Shown: positions 12,784 through 26,254, counted from the stretch's first letter. The stretch is DNA of 64,000 nt from Lactifluus volemus (GCA_022376515.1 WTXI01000014.1:310001-374000), one strand, 5' to 3'. Made by a program: numbers and translations. The notes: generated by a model not told the origin, from the sequence alone.

Positions 12784-15565
12784 ATGTCCTTGTCTTCCGT
12801 TAAACAAAGTCGCAATACTCTTGTCCCAATCCTTCTCAACGAGTTTCCCATCCCGCCCACTTTTATCCCGACAACTTCAAATCCACCCCCTTCACGTCCT
12901 CCCTCCCTTCCTCTCCCACCCATTCCCGGCCCATCCCCTCTGACAAACCAGGATCTTTTTCACATTACAGCTGCCGCACGTTCTCGTCGCGCTTCTCGCA
13001 TATCAACATCCTCTAATTCTTCATGGAGGGACTCTGTCGCCAGCCTTGGCAGTGGCAGCAGTCACGGTGGTCCGTCTTCGCTCACCCTCACTACCACTGC
13101 CATTTTATTAACACCCATTTTCCAGGTCGTAACCGGACCGAGTCGGTCACCTCGATATCCGCCCATTCTACACGCTCTTTTTCCTCGAATGGCGCACTTT
13201 CCATTCCTCGTGCCATCAACTCGGATCACCCAAGACCCTCTCCTATATCTATGGCATTGAATCCAGCCATCTTAGAAGATGATGAACTCGTCTCCAATAG
13301 CACCGCCGAGCCATCCCTTACCCGCACTTCTCTCTCTGACATTCCCCACGCTACTTCATCACTACTCCCCCCCGACAATGGCGAATCCACTCTTCGCGAT
13401 GAACGTATCTCGTCGATTGACATGCATGACCTTCCCGCATTACAAGATGATGACACTGTTGACCCAGACTCCCAAGCCCACACGGTACACGCACAGATAC
13501 GCTCCGCACGTTCAAAAGTCCCTACGCACAAAGTTAACACGCGTCAAGCTATGCCACAGCCCCGGCGAAATACTAGTCCGACCGGTGGTAAAAATCACAG
13601 GCGCACAGCGTCTGCTACACAGCATTCTCGGGACCGAGAGTCCTCGCATGGTGCTGGTCATCCACCCACCGCGTTCCCAAGCATGCCACTTCCCGATGGG
13701 TCTGATCGTGCTTCCAGTCCGGATATCTTGACGTTCATTGCTGCAACCCCCCGTTCGAGGCGCCGATCAGAAACGTCATCGACTCGCTCTAGGTCACGAT
13801 CTCAATCGCGACCACGAGCGCCCAAGTCATTACCAGGTTCATGTCGGACCAGCGCCGTTGGGAGGGCATCTGTCTTTTCTCTTCCAGACGAGCCTCGCCG
13901 TCAGAGTGAAGGCAGTGCGACCCTTGCATCACGGAGTCAATTACCATATGTCAACAAGGGCGATGAAGGCAACAGTGTGTGGAATGATGATTCTTTCTTA
14001 GAGGATTACGGCGTCGTGATTAACCGTGGTGACGGTGAATTCGCGGTGCCTGACGAAGAGGACACCGCGGGCGATTCTGATTCAAGTCTGGACTTGCATA
14101 CTCCGCTGCCGTTTGTCCCATTCCTTTGATTCGCTTTTTCCCTTGCTCAACATTGATCTCACTCTGTAGGAGTCTCATGCTACGAGATGGGATGCTTTCC
14201 CCCTACTCAAAATTATTGCCGCAGAATATCCGTGTGGATTCGCCCGTGGTTGCCACACACAACATCCGCCCTGGGAGTATATCAAATCGTAAGCGGTGCC
14301 TCTCAACGGCAGGTTGACGTAACTGTTTCTTACACCCATTGTAGCTATGACCAAATCGGGCGTTTTTAAGGACGAGCGTGACACGATACGGCGCAGGGTC
14401 CGACACCGAGACGGACGTCTACTCCGGGGTGGTATCGGGTTGACGACTGGACTAGGATGGAGCGACAGGTGCGCTAATGGGATTTTTTTTGTCAGCTACA
14501 TCTGCTTAATCCCTACACAGCGAGGACGAAGATGCGCCATCGGAACTCACGAGACGACTTTCGCATCTTGCTCTCTCGCGTGATTCTTCAGCGGTAACTC
14601 CCAAGGCTGTCCCACGCTCTTCACGCTCCCACCCACATTCTCTCTCACGCTCGTATTCTGCTGATGCCAAAGTCCATTCATCGAAGTCAACTCAAAATAT
14701 GAGACCTCCACCGAACCCGCCGACTTCGTGGCAAAAACGCAACCGGACCGTCGCCTCGACGCTGTCTCTCAGCATTCCCGAATGCACGTCACCAGTGCCT
14801 GTACCGTCTTTGGCACGTTTCTCGGAACCCCCATCTTCCCGTGTTGACATTCACGCACACTCTCAACCCAATGATCAAGTCAGAACACCTTCTACTTCAT
14901 CTACCCAGAGTTTGCCTGGCCCCGCAACCCCCGACGTGACGGATATCCCATCTAATAATACCGTCATCAAATCATGGGGCCGTGACAAGGTTCTTCCACC
15001 CCTTCCGGTATCTCGGGCCCCGTCAATGGCGAGTATGCGACCTATGGAGTCTTTGTCAGATATGAAGAGCCGTGCACTAGGCGGGCCGTCTTCAACCCGA
15101 CCGATCTCCTCTGGATCTGAACTGTCAGACTCCGCTGGTATACCTCCACTAACCCCGAAAATACCCCATGGATATACAGCGTCAACACACACCTCCACAC
15201 GTACGACCCCCCGTCCTCTACAGCTTTCAGCCTTTGGAACTGGTTTACAGCCCGGTGAACCCGCGTCCAAACAAGGCCTTTTGCTTAGTTACAACCGTCA
15301 GCTACATGACCAGCAGCGCGGCCGTGTCCATTCTGGACCATCTCCATTGACCTCATCGGGCCATCGTTACAGCGTGCGACCACCTGGTTCACCTGTAACC
15401 TCAAGCGTGCCTCGATCTGGTTCAGTGGACCTGTCTGCCTCAGAGATGGGTGAGTTGCGACTACGCCCAAGGATAGGAACTGGTATGGTTTACAAGAAGA
15501 GTTCTACGAGCCTGACCCGGGCTGCTGCAGACGTGCAAGCGCAGAGTCGGATCCGATCCACATGA
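12784..15565 (+). CDS. Large Ser/Pro-rich disordered protein, unrecognised
   Basis: Five exons (12784-13066, 13126-14110, 14170-14288, 14345-14468, 14521-15565) splice in phase to 851 residues. No catalytic domain is visible. The protein is rich in Ser, Pro, Thr and Arg, with many SP/TP sites and RSRSQSRPRA-type runs, so it is probably a phosphoregulated scaffold. The most conserved-looking part is built across introns 3 and 4: a basic segment RRRVRHRDGRLLRGG, then GIGLTTGLGWSDSEDEDAPS. A second such block lies near the C-terminus, RPRIGTGMVYKKSSTSLTRA. Exon 3 has a competing frame, but only the frame used here agrees with the strong GTTTGT donor at 14111 and with the phase of exon 4. Function is unknown; a cell-polarity or cytokinesis role would be a guess. 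Confidence 0.7.
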
Positions 15566-17227
15566 CGCTTGGGGTGCCAACCCCCTGCCTTTTTAAATGG
15601 GGCTTATAGCAGCGAGAGTTTGTTTAACCCAAATTGACACTGTAACGCATTCTTTATTATCATACAATATTTCGTACCTGCGGGACCCTATCGTCCGTTC
15701 CTTGTATAATCTTCAGTTTACTGTTATATGGACGTGCATTTTGGTTACCCCTGATAACCACCCTCTTTGCTCGGGTCCACTACGTACTTTAGATCCTGGC
15801 TCCTCGCAGCCTGCTTCTTTCACACTCATATTGCACTATACCCTTTTTTTCATTGTTGTGGGTGTACATTACTCGGTGGCATGGTTATCAGGTTCGCATG
15901 AACATGAATTATGTCGATGAATATGCCGGGGATGGTGTGCGGAGATTTGTTGCTTGGACAATAGATATAGCCGAAGGCGACATAAATCAAACAGGAATGA
16001 TGGTCTTGATGTCAAGCACAGAAGAATTCGATATTACTGCATGGTGATTGGATACGCGGCCACTTTTCTCCTCCAGCCTCCCTTGCTCGGTGAGACATCA
16101 CGTGGGCTCACATCGGGAAATCGTGACACCACAACACGTCTCGACCCGGAAAGATACGTACATTCGATCATAGATTGGTCGTCAGGCCTTTCCGATCGCA
16201 CAATTAAGTCACAGCAGAAGCGCGATGAGAGCAACCATGGCCACAGCGACGGTCTTTTTTTGAAAAAAGGGAGTGGGAGGCGAAGGAGAGGGAAATAGAA
16301 GGGGAGGACAGAAAAGAAGTACCCGGAGCGCGAACTTTTTTTTGTTCAGGTGATTGTGCATGTGCGTGGCCAATTCTGTTCAGGACAGGGAAGAAGACCA
16401 CTTGCATCTTGATTTTTATGTTATGTTCCCCCTGTCCGCCCCGCCGAGAGCTCCGAGAACCCTTAACTTTGCAAATGCGATGTGTACGGCGTAGCTAGGA
16501 GCGGCGGGAGTTCGCCGCCACTCGTGAAGAGATGCGGTGAAAGGGAAGTGACGGTTGAATAAAACAACTGAAAATCTCGATTGGGCGGAGGTCAGACGGG
16601 ATTCACAGCCTACCAAGATGTGGTAGTAAGTCGGTATTACTGTACTGGCAACACCAAATGCGAACGGAGATGGCCGAGAGAGAAGGCCGCATGGTTGTAA
16701 ACCCTGGTGTATGAATAAGGGATCTTGTCATAATCATGCGGATGGATATGCTCAATGGTCCCAAGAGCAACTTTTACGTCTATTTTGTTCGGGCATTTCC
16801 CGAGGACCACCGGTTTCTCTTCTCTTCTTGGTCGGTCACCGTGCCAAAGAAGCGGAGAACCGTCCAGTCAGCTAACGGAGGGGCGCACAAACGTCCAAGC
16901 GAGCAAGTTGGACCGATCGAGTGAATCTTTTTTTTTTTTTCCAGCAGCACGTTCCAGATGCCACTGGCAGTGAATGCATGTACGCATGCATTGCAAGAAG
17001 CAGCCAGTCCAGACGTCCTAACGAACGTTCCATAGGTTCGATTTGTGCTTGTACCCATTTCACTGGTACGAATACGTACATCATGTGCCCCGAGTTTCAT
17101 TATGCCAGAAGAGAATTCGAAGGGCATCCATGTCAAGTTTACTGTTATGGGCGTCGTCTGATCAGTCACGGGTGTCGCGGTCACATGAACGAATATGTTT
17201 GGGTCCCGGCCCGCGGCTTCTGTACCA
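15566..17227 (+). other. Intergenic region upstream of sld3
   Basis: About 1.7 kb without a supported gene. It contains a 13-T run at 16928-16940 and short open frames on both strands that look like chance. Confidence 0.45.
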
Positions 17228-18706
17228 ATGTACTTGTCGCTATCTTGCAGTGGTCCTGTCAGATGGAATCACAATCAAGAGTCGTCTCTCTTTCAAGATA
17301 TTTCCCCATTCTCACCCAAATATGATGGTCGTTCGACGACCACTCTCAACGAGAGATTACGCGAACTCTATTTGCAGTTTCTCTGGCTTCCAGAGGTACG
17401 CGTTCGCGTTTTGATCCTGTTGCGACAGACTCAAACTTCAATGTGAACTTAGTCCGTCATGCCACTTAACCAACTCGTTCACATGGTGCAGTCAATCGCA
17501 AGACACTCTGCACCCTCTGCGGCTGATGACTTGCACCCACTACACGCTGGGCTGGACGATATCTTGCTCACCGGGAAATGGTGTAGTTATAAATATCAGG
17601 AACAGCTGCTAAATGCCAATATATGCGCGCCTTGCACGAACCTGGAGGCCTCAATCATGCTCTTCGTTCTCGAACATCATGCATTATGCGGAGAGCAGTC
17701 GCGGGGCTCGTTAGACGACAAGAAGCGTTGGCTATCTGAAATAGAGAAGCGAGAGTGAGAGTATCTGCCTTCGGCCGCGTGCGCTGACACTATCTTAAAA
17801 CCCCTTCGCCAGGGTGCAAATACAAACACTCTTTCATTTTCTGAAACTGTCCCTTCCCGGACCGTGCCCTCGTGTTCCGATCAGGCCCCTCCCCGTGTCA
17901 TCATCACACACGCAGAAGAGACGGAGGGTGCAGCCGTCTTCGGACGACGAGGAGGACACCACACCGCGAAGCATCCTCGAGATCGATTAGAAGGCCTCAT
18001 GGATAGGCTCGTCCTTTGGCAGATGGCGCTGCCTGACGCGGAAGCAAACGCGGACGGGACCAAGGTCGTACGCGATTGGACGCAGGTATTTTGCGACGAC
18101 GTGGTGCAACCTGCGTGAGTGTTTTTTTTGGCGTTGAAACAACGTTGTTTAATATCGTTATGATACGCGAGGTGTAACACTCAATCGTTATGTCACAGAT
18201 TCGCTCAAAAACTTCCGGAACATTACAAGCTTCTTCGTCGGAAACTCTTCCGCATCCCACAATGGACGTCATCCTCCGACGATGACGACGACAATGACGA
18301 CGACGACGAGGCCGCGCCTGATGCAGGCGATAAACCAGTTCAACTACCCGAGCCCAACTACTCCCATACCAAAGTCCAGTCGTCAACGACGCATACTGCC
18401 GCTCCATCGCGCTCGCGTTCGCTCTCAATTTCTCTGGAACAGGAAGCTGGAATGCGTCGTACGGACTCGAAACCGCGCAAAGTTCTACAGCGTGAAGTGA
18501 GCATGTCCAAGGTATTCAAAGCTCGCCGTAACGACGGTCCAGTCGCTCCATCGGTCAAAGTCGAGGCGACGGAGGTCACGAGTAGCAGCAGCTCGACGAC
18601 CACCCAGGCCCAAGTAGCGAGAGGACCGATTGTGTTGGTGGAAGGCACGCCGCAAAAGCCTAGGGTCAAATCGAAATCTGCCGAGGCGTGCCGAAAGCCG
18701 GCGTGA
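17228..18706 (+). CDS. sld3: Sld3-like DNA replication initiation regulator (frameshifted copy)
   Basis: Sld3 is the CDK-regulated factor that loads Cdc45 on the licensed MCM helicase. Exons are 17228-17395, 17453-17754, 17813-18114 and 18199-18706. Family-like features are LYLQFLWLPE, then EVQIQTLFHFLKLSLPGP, the RLEGLMDRLVLWQM helix and FAQKLPEHYKLLRRKLF. An Asp-rich run follows, then a Ser/Arg-rich tail with REVSMSKVFK and CDK-type TPQKPR. After intron 2 the frame runs SSDDEEDTTPRSILE and then stops at 17988, while the RLEGLMDRL frame starts in a neighbouring phase. One extra G near 17979-17981 restores a 426-residue protein. A 44-bp intron (17928-17971) would also keep the frame but would delete the acidic stretch. 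An upstream in-frame ATG exists at 17195. The assignment rests on motif resemblance. Confidence 0.65.
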
Positions 18707-21700
18707 AGGTGCGTCGGGACGACGCGGAGGAGGATATTTTCTCACTCGCTTCATGTTTGTTCGCATTATGAGACTTTTTATTGTTACGGCGAGGGCGGAG
18801 CGAACGAACGAGTTGCACCAACGAAATGGTCTAGAAAGCCGAGGAGTTTTCGGTGTTGGCCCGGCCTTTGGGGCCCATGAACTGGGCCCGCCGCGGAAAC
18901 AGATGATCGACCCCCGGTATTCTAGTAGCTTGTGACTGTTGAGGGTGGTTAAGGTGCCTGGACACCGGAGCGGAGAAACTTGGTAATGATATAAAAAGTA
19001 TATTGATAACCTATGGAAAAGCACCGTTCCGACATGAACGTTGTAAAGACATGGAAGGAAACTCCGTGGACATTACACTCGGCAATTCACGATCAAGTTT
19101 GAGGGGGAAACGGGCAAGCGAAATCCTTTCTCAGGAAGTCTCACTTCCCCCCACCGAATGATTTTACATAAAATCCAATCATGGACCGTGGTCGAAAACG
19201 ACGACGTCGGGCGGTCCTCGTCAATTTAAAAATAGGATTTAATTTTGGGTATTAGTGAAATCTCGGAACTCCGTACTAACCCGATGATGGCATTTCCCGT
19301 TTTTACTGCAAGCACCTTCTCCCGCTTAAACGCGAACCCCCCCAAGTTTTTTGCCCACCGCCTCAAGACAAAGGACAGAACGTGAACTTTCGGCCCGCGG
19401 ACTTTCAAGTTGATGAGGGGGGCAAGGGGGGTTTGAACGAATGTACACGAGCTCGAATTGAAACTCTTGAGGCCTAGGGGGTCCCGGTTCGATTTTTTTT
19501 TTTCTTGGCGTCTCGTCTGACGAAGGATGAATTGTTGTTGCCCACTTGCCAAGTGCCAAGCAGTGCGACAAAGGGCGAGACAAAGGCGCAGGCAGCCTCC
19601 CCCCTTCTTGCCCTGGACAACACAACGACAGGACAAACAGACACAGATGCAGAACAAGACATGCGTGGAGTTTGTCCTTAGGCCGACGATGGTAGCAGAT
19701 CGGCCCATAAGCCAAAGGAACGACAAACAGCGAGAATTATGTACGTTTATGTTATGATCCGGGTCATGGGGTTCGAGAATCGCGCGCGTTCGCACTACTT
19801 TTGTTCCGCCGAGTTTTGGTCTTGCCTACATTCGGAAAGTAGATCTCTGAACTGGGCCAAGGGGGGGAAGGGAAGGGAAGGGAAGGAAGGAAGGGGGGCA
19901 GAGGGGAGGGTTGGAAGGGTAAGAGTGTAGGGAAACCGTGACGACGGTATGTATGGAGAAGGGGTTGGGCAAAACATGTATAAGCGAGCCCAAAGGAAGG
20001 CGTGCAAAAAAAAAAGTTTGGCTTGGCGCGTTGGCTTATCACCGAAGAACGGGGACGACTCGAGGAACAGCGAAGTCCAGGTCCATTATGTGTTTGTCTC
20101 CCCTCTCTCTCACATCCCCAACTGCCACACCCCCTGGGCGCAGTTATGGCGGGCACAAAGCCCGGAGAATGAAGGTGTCATGGTTCATTGCATAAAAATA
20201 CTACCCATGGGGAAACGGACGGGCGTTGTTCTCGTTAACGCGGAGGCTAGTGTGGGTCTCCTCTTTTGTGTTACTGTAAGGGCACAGTACTAGTATGATC
20301 ACGAACGGCCAAGTCAGTGGTGCTCCCAGCGCTTTGACCGAGGATCTTGGGAAAGGGGCCCGCATCGAAAGGGACTTGATGGGTTTTTTTTTTTTTTGCT
20401 TGGAAGGGACAAGCAAGGGGGTGGGCGCCTGAGGGAGGAGGTGGCCGTCCTACCGCGCCGGGCATGGCAGGAAAGATCAGAACAGCAATCATTAGTTTGT
20501 CCTGTCAAAAGTGTCAGCGTTCAGTGCACGAGGGGCGTAAAGTGATCTGCTTCTGCTTGGGATATTACTACTACTAGTTCGCATCCGCCAATGCAACTGC
20601 CGACCGGGCGGCGGCAGACCAAAAAAAAATAGATAGAAAACGTCGATTTGTAACTCCCTCTCGGTGTCGCGGACTTGGTTACCGGGATCGAGAAAACAAC
20701 ACTCGAGTAAGTACTACTGTACGGGCACTGGCACCCCCCGCCGTGTAAGCACTGGCAAAGCGGATATACCCGGTGCTCGAAGGACAGAAATCCGGACATT
20801 TGAACTAAAAGTAGTACTACACAGGGTAGCGTTCGGGGCAGTGTTGTGGGGCAAAAAGAGGATTTCGTGCTGCCAAAAAAAATAATTCGGGTGGGTTTGG
20901 GTGGTGGTTACTAAGCGGCCGGCATGCATGGGAGAGAGGGGGGGGGAAGGATGCTCGTTCGTCATTTTACTCAATCGCAATCACCGCCTCTCTTCCGACG
21001 AACTTGGGTGGCGGAACAACAAACTCTTTTTTTTTTTTTTCGAGATTCGATTGAACTGTATGTACTACTACTATCATTTATTGTACGCTCCGAGTCGTGC
21101 GGCCCAAGAGCGTCCGAGGAACGCGCTCTCCATGCTTACACGTGATAGAGTCAAAATGGCTCTAGCAATTCCATAGTTTTTTAACTGATGTGCGTGTGTA
21201 ATGTCTCTCTGCGTGTTTGTGTTTTTTTTCTCACCCGGACAAGGGTAATGCGTCCCACTTTGGGGCTAGTCAAAGGCATGCCGAGTAGGCATGGGTGTCA
21301 TGAATCTGCGCGCGGGCAACTCGGGTGTTAATAATGATTGATATAACAGCGCACACATGCTACCCAATCTAGTTGCGGCAACCAGACCCCAACCAGACCC
21401 CGGTCCAGTACACCGAGTGATGAGTGGGGAAAACGCCACATCAGTTGTATACAGTTGTAGTAGACTGTCATTGCGTAGTCCACTTACCCGATATGAACCA
21501 AGTACAAGATATCTCCCTATGCGGGCCGTGCGGTATCATTGCATTTCACACGTGCCCTCCCTCCCTTCCCCGGCTCGTTGAACTGTAGGCTGTAACGGTA
21601 TGTCGTTATGTGCACGCATTCAGAGCTATCAAAGTGGAAGGGCAATGGTCTCGAGCGCATCTATACGCGGGATTGTGTTGCGTGGCAATCGAATGCCCTG

Positions 21701-22596
21701 TCTCCGGCGAATACGTATACCCCCCTGTAGCCTAACTCCACCAAGCATGGATACAATGCATTTCGTTAGCTACGAGATCGAAAAACATACGACAACACGA
21801 GGCCAACAGTAAAATTTCGACCCTCCAAAAGTCAGAACCCGGATCTTGGTCCAAATACCGAGCTCCCGAGCTCCTTCAGCCAAAGGTAAACTCCACTGAT
21901 CCAGGGGTCTCAGGCTTCTAGAACGAGGATCGGATCGATCCACTCAAGGCATCTGCGTATATTTGGGCGAGTGTGTCTCACGCAAGTCGTTGGGCATTGA
22001 TACTTCGCTTCGAACGGAAGAACAGAACCGATGGCGTGATTCAGGACGAGGTCAACTGGAGTACTGCCGGCACTAGGAGAGCCACGTAGCATCCTTGAAC
22101 ACGCGGCGTATTTAGGGCACTCAACCTGCTTCTTTTTCTCTCTGCTGCAGATGGACAGGACGATAGCAGCGCCAAGGCAGAATGTTATTCCTGCAACTTT
22201 ACGGGCACTCTCTCTGCCTGGATTGGACAAGAGGCCTGTACCAGACCGCTATTTTGAAAGCGAGTCGAGGCGATGTAGTTAATGCGGTGGTTTATTGCCG
22301 TCATCTTCAGCTACGAAGGGAGAGATATTAATTCTCAGGCTGCCGAACAAGAGAGCTCGTCCGCTGTCGCAAATTTCCCAGGGTCACAGAGAACAGTCAC
22401 AAAATATTTGATGGATTCAAACGCGACGTGCCTGAAGCAGCGAGGTGATTTAGAGATAGCGAGACGTAACGGTGATTCCGGTGTACATGAGTGAGTCCAG
22501 AAATGAACTAACAAGATGGGGCACAAACGGTCCGCTCGACTCATCAGTTTCGAAATTAATATGCGCAAGGCTGGAAATGGTGTTACGTAGTGGCTC
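18707..22596 (+). other. Gene-free, homopolymer-rich region between convergent genes
   Basis: There are 3.9 kb between the 3' ends of sld3 (+) and the C2H2 gene (-), which is long for this compact genome. I find no exon chain or RNA gene. The sequence has many homopolymer runs, including T14 at 20384-20397 and T14 at 21027-21040, a polypurine tract at 19860-19920, and several TAC/GTA-type short repeats. It could hold a long 3' UTR or a non-coding transcript. Confidence 0.5.
19859..19920 (+). repeat. Polypurine G/A tract
   Basis: About 60 bases are almost entirely G and A with GGGAA/GGAAG units (19861-19915), followed by a GGTTGGAAGGGT end. Such tracts can form triplex or G-rich structures. 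It lies in the gene-free region between sld3 and the C2H2 gene. Confidence 0.8.
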
Positions 22597-23681
22597 TTAC
22601 AGAGCCCGCCACCGGGTTCCCATTGTCCGAGAATTTCTTGTACCAGAGGAATCAGCGGGCGAGGAACTACCCACGTCCGACGAGTGTACTTCTGGCTGCT
22701 GGTGATCATGATAACGTATGATTTGTATGCCCAGGCCAGGGGTGCCCTGTGAGGAATAGAATGACCCCGGTCTGGGTGTTTGTGAGGTCGTTGAAGAAAG
22801 GTGCTTTCTGTAGTGACGGCGCATATTCGAGTTGACATTGAACTCTCGCCCGCAATTTTGGAACGGGCATTTAAATGCTAATGAAAAGGTTAGTGCGGGA
22901 TCAAAAACGATTGAGACAGAACAAGCCAACGTTTATCGCCCGTGTGTGTATTCACGTGGATAGCGAGACTACTAGGACGATTGAAGCGTTTGGCACAATG
23001 CGGACAAGCATGTCTTCGCCCGCTGTCCGACTGCTTGTCAGCAGCGATCGGAGCGAGGCTATCATCTGCGCTGAGGTCACCATGTGATGAGGTTTCCGAT
23101 CTCGGACTCTCATTTTCGGAAATTGTTGATGAAGGCGATGATGGGCGGGGCAACAAAGTTGCACAGCCCGCGCCAGTATGAATACGAGCAGCTTCCTGTG
23201 GGGGTTGGAAGGAAGAGATTGAGGGTCTGTTTGGATGATGGGAAGGGCGAGGAGAGGTGGAGGAATTTATCGACTCTGGTGGGTAGGCAAGAGAAGTGGG
23301 AGGATTGATGGGACGATAGCCATCGGATGAAGGCGGTGCGGGTAATCGCCTTTCATAAGGGCCAGGATTGGGTCGGCCAGTGTTTGAATGATCGCTGCCA
23401 GGTAACGAGGGAATGGATTGTTCCTGCCCCAAACCAAAAAAATAATGAAATGATTGACTAGACGTTGTATACAAATTAGCTTACGGTAAAGGATCGCGGA
23501 GGAGACGAGTGAGGGTGCTGAGTTCTGCCGCCGGTTGACAAGAGATGATCTGGTAGGAGGTAGATGAGCTTTTTTTTGTTTGAAACAAGATGGGTTGCCC
23601 AGATATGATACCAGGGAATAAAGTGCGAATACCAGGCAAGGAAACTGAATGACGACGTGAAGAATCAGAGGGGCGATCCAT
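22597..23681 (-). CDS. Two-finger C2H2 zinc-finger transcription factor
   Basis: Four exons read from 23681 downward: 23681-23612, 23549-23485, 23423-22931 and 22877-22597. They encode 302 residues. The N-terminus has an SVSLPGIRTLFPG block at the first splice site. A long Pro/Ser-rich region follows. Two fingers sit at the C-terminal third: CPHCAKRFNRPSSLAIHVNTH and, after a TGDKPF linker, CPFQNCGREFNVNSNMRRHYRKH-type residues. The second finger is joined to the first only by splicing out 22878-22930, which confirms the intron. Paired fingers with the RFNRPSSL and VNSNMRRH helices are typical of a fungal developmental regulator family. The target is unknown. The stop at 22597 is followed at once by a GTAAGA sequence, so a further short C-terminal exon cannot be ruled out. 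Confidence 0.88.
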
Positions 23682-26254
23682 AAAGAAAAAGTGGAGAGAG
23701 GAGGAAAGCAAGGAAAGAAGGAAGACTCAAAGGGCGCGGCGCTATATAGAGGGGACAGAAGGATCTGCGAGCGCCCCCGTCCGGACGAGGTATAATAATT
23801 GCCCATTCAGTACCCGCTGGCGTGGCGTTTTCCACGAAACTTTCTACACGGATGCGACATGAGGCCGGCGGAAGGTCCCGCGTCATTTGGGTAAGAAGAT
23901 GTACAAAAACGATATTTTGACGCCAGGCCAAAGTCAGTTCGACTCTCACAGTCCAAACCACCCCCCACCCCCCGGCAAGGCCGGTCACCGTTGCCGGTCC
24001 TTTCACCCTTGGCAAGCGAGGTCCGCCGTTCCGGTCAAAACCCTCAACAGTGGGAGAAGCTTTGCGCTGATCAGATCTGGAGATGATGCACCCAAGGGAT
24101 TTGCGCTGATTCCCCCTCAACCCCACTCGAACACCACCACGTCACAGGCTTGCGACCGCGTGACTACAAACCCGTTGTGTTGGGCGATAACGATGCCAAT
24201 CTGATGTTACCCTTTAACTCTGCCACAAATCCTCACTGGCACCCGGTGCGTAGGCGGAGATCGTCTCACTTTCCTCACCAACGCGTGATTCATCTCGAGA
24301 GCGCCGCCCGCGTGAGCAAGGTCCGGAAATGTCTTCTCCTTGATCAGAACTGAGGGAAACCCGGACGCCAACCGTCGATGCGGCTTGATTCCGAGTTTGG
24401 CTTCCCCAAACCGCTTTTCACATGGCGTTCCATTGCTAACTCCGAACAAAGCGCAGCAACGCCAACATCGTATCGCCACAGCCCCTGGACATCGCCGAGT
24501 TTTGCGCTAACCCCTCCCCCCACCCCCCCCTTTTTTTTTTTTCGATACACACTTACATATAAGGTTGCTCGAAGGTGAAAATCCTTCCAATTCAGTCTCG
24601 CCGTTTGTTTGGTCACCGGCCGGCCCTCCCCCCCGACATGGTCGGTTTGGCGCCTCTAAACATCTTCCACACCGGTTTTCGTCGGGTGGAGTCTGGGAAA
24701 CCTTGTGTCTTCCAAACCCTGCTCTAACATCTTCCGCGCTGATCGTTATCCATTGCGTCTCATCAGCCGATCTGTGAACGCAAAATGAAGGCCTGGTGCC
24801 CGCCAAACACACACGTTGTGCATGTTTCACGCTTGACTTCATCGAATAATGAACAGGCAGCAGATGAACGCCATCAATCACGGACAAATTTCAGCTTTTC
24901 TTGGAATCACTCCAACTTTGGCCCCACGCCATTTATGCGCCTGCACCTCCCACATTGTATGCAGTATTAAACAAAGACGCGTCGGAGAGCCGTAATGTCT
25001 GGTGCCGCTTTCAGGTCCCCACGTTGCGTGTATACGTTTCAGGCGAGGTCATCCGCGCGGCACAGGGCCAATACTCCGATTCACATTTGCCGATCCTTGT
25101 CCTCCGCGTGGAATAGAAAATGCTCATTTTTCTTTCTCGCTCTTATGGCTAGCACGGTTGTGGTAATACGGTGGGTCGATATGGACAATGCAGCTTCACG
25201 CCGATTGGAATGTTGCAAGAGTCACTCGGCCACGCGGAATGCTTGCAGTGCCCGCAGGCGAACAACGACATCATCCAGACCAGACCATGCCAATCATCAA
25301 CGTACAACGAAAAATAACAATCGGCACATGTCTCTGCCTCATCCCTGATAGCCGCCAAGCCAAATGATGTTTCTCTCGGCCGCAGAAACTGCCACGTTTT
25401 TCACATTGGTCTAGAAGTCCTACCTTGTGGAGTGACAAGTCGCGCCGCACGCAACGAGCGAGGTAAGTCGCAAATGAATCTCGCACACACATGCAAAAAC
25501 GTGTGTCAGCTCTGGAAATCCGGGGCGCCTCGGGTCCCCTTTGCTGTACTATACAAAAGGTTTTTGAGGTGATAGTTCCCAGATTGGAAGGAAGGCATGC
25601 ATAAGCAAATAATTATGTGGCTTTCTCGAGGGGGCAACCCTCGGCGTAGCAATGGAAAGTGCCCGGACCGAATCGTATTTTGTGGAAGGTTCCTCGAGGC
25701 GGGCTGCAAAAAAAAAAAAACCAGATCGGATCCTTATTACTCAAGTCATCACCAAAGATGAAACGAGATCATATAGCTAGAGGGTATCCTCTCGATCCTG
25801 TGTTGTTGTACGTATTTGCGAGTAAGGGGCCTTCGAGGCCAAAAGCCTCAATGAGATCCGAGGACCGTAAGATGACAGCCATAAGGCGTTTGCTCGGATC
25901 TCGCTTGCCAATCCCCATGCATGGAAATCAAATCATACAGCACGGATAAAGTTTTCAGAAGATGGCCGGACAATCGCGCGATTTACTCCTACCCGATACA
26001 GCGAGGGATGGTCTGGGATCAGAGTGATGCATCTCAAGGTGGAGTAATCCCTACAACCTCAGTTTAATGAATGAAATGATTGGGCGCCTGCTCGAGGCGG
26101 CTGACACGTACTTGATTTGCCTAACAGACCCCGTGCGAATCATTTACCCGCCGCCCCCGATGCTAAGGTTCACTTGTCCATGGGGGCGTTTAAAGAGCGC
26201 TGATGACTATAGCTCCAAATGATCAGCGTGATGACAGTTGTCATTCTGGGTAGC
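23682..26254 (+). other. Intergenic region, likely promoter of the C2H2 gene
   Basis: About 2.6 kb upstream of the C2H2 gene (-) and downstream of rcy1 (-). It holds several homopolymer runs (T12 at 24531-24542, A13 at 25708-25720), C-rich patches near 23945-23965 and 24520, and no supported gene. Long upstream regions are common for fungal developmental regulators. Confidence 0.45.

Noticed and set aside
14170..14290. Alternative frame of exon 3 in the Ser/Pro-rich gene that looks protein-like (Trp- and His-rich)
   Set aside because: It would need a weak GTCCCA donor and runs into a stop in the next exon. The chosen frame fits the strong GTTTGT donor and the phase of both neighbours.
22480..22600. 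Extra 3' exon of the C2H2 gene after the GTAAGA at its stop
   Set aside because: The nearest AG gives an intron of only 30 nt and no recognisable protein follows.
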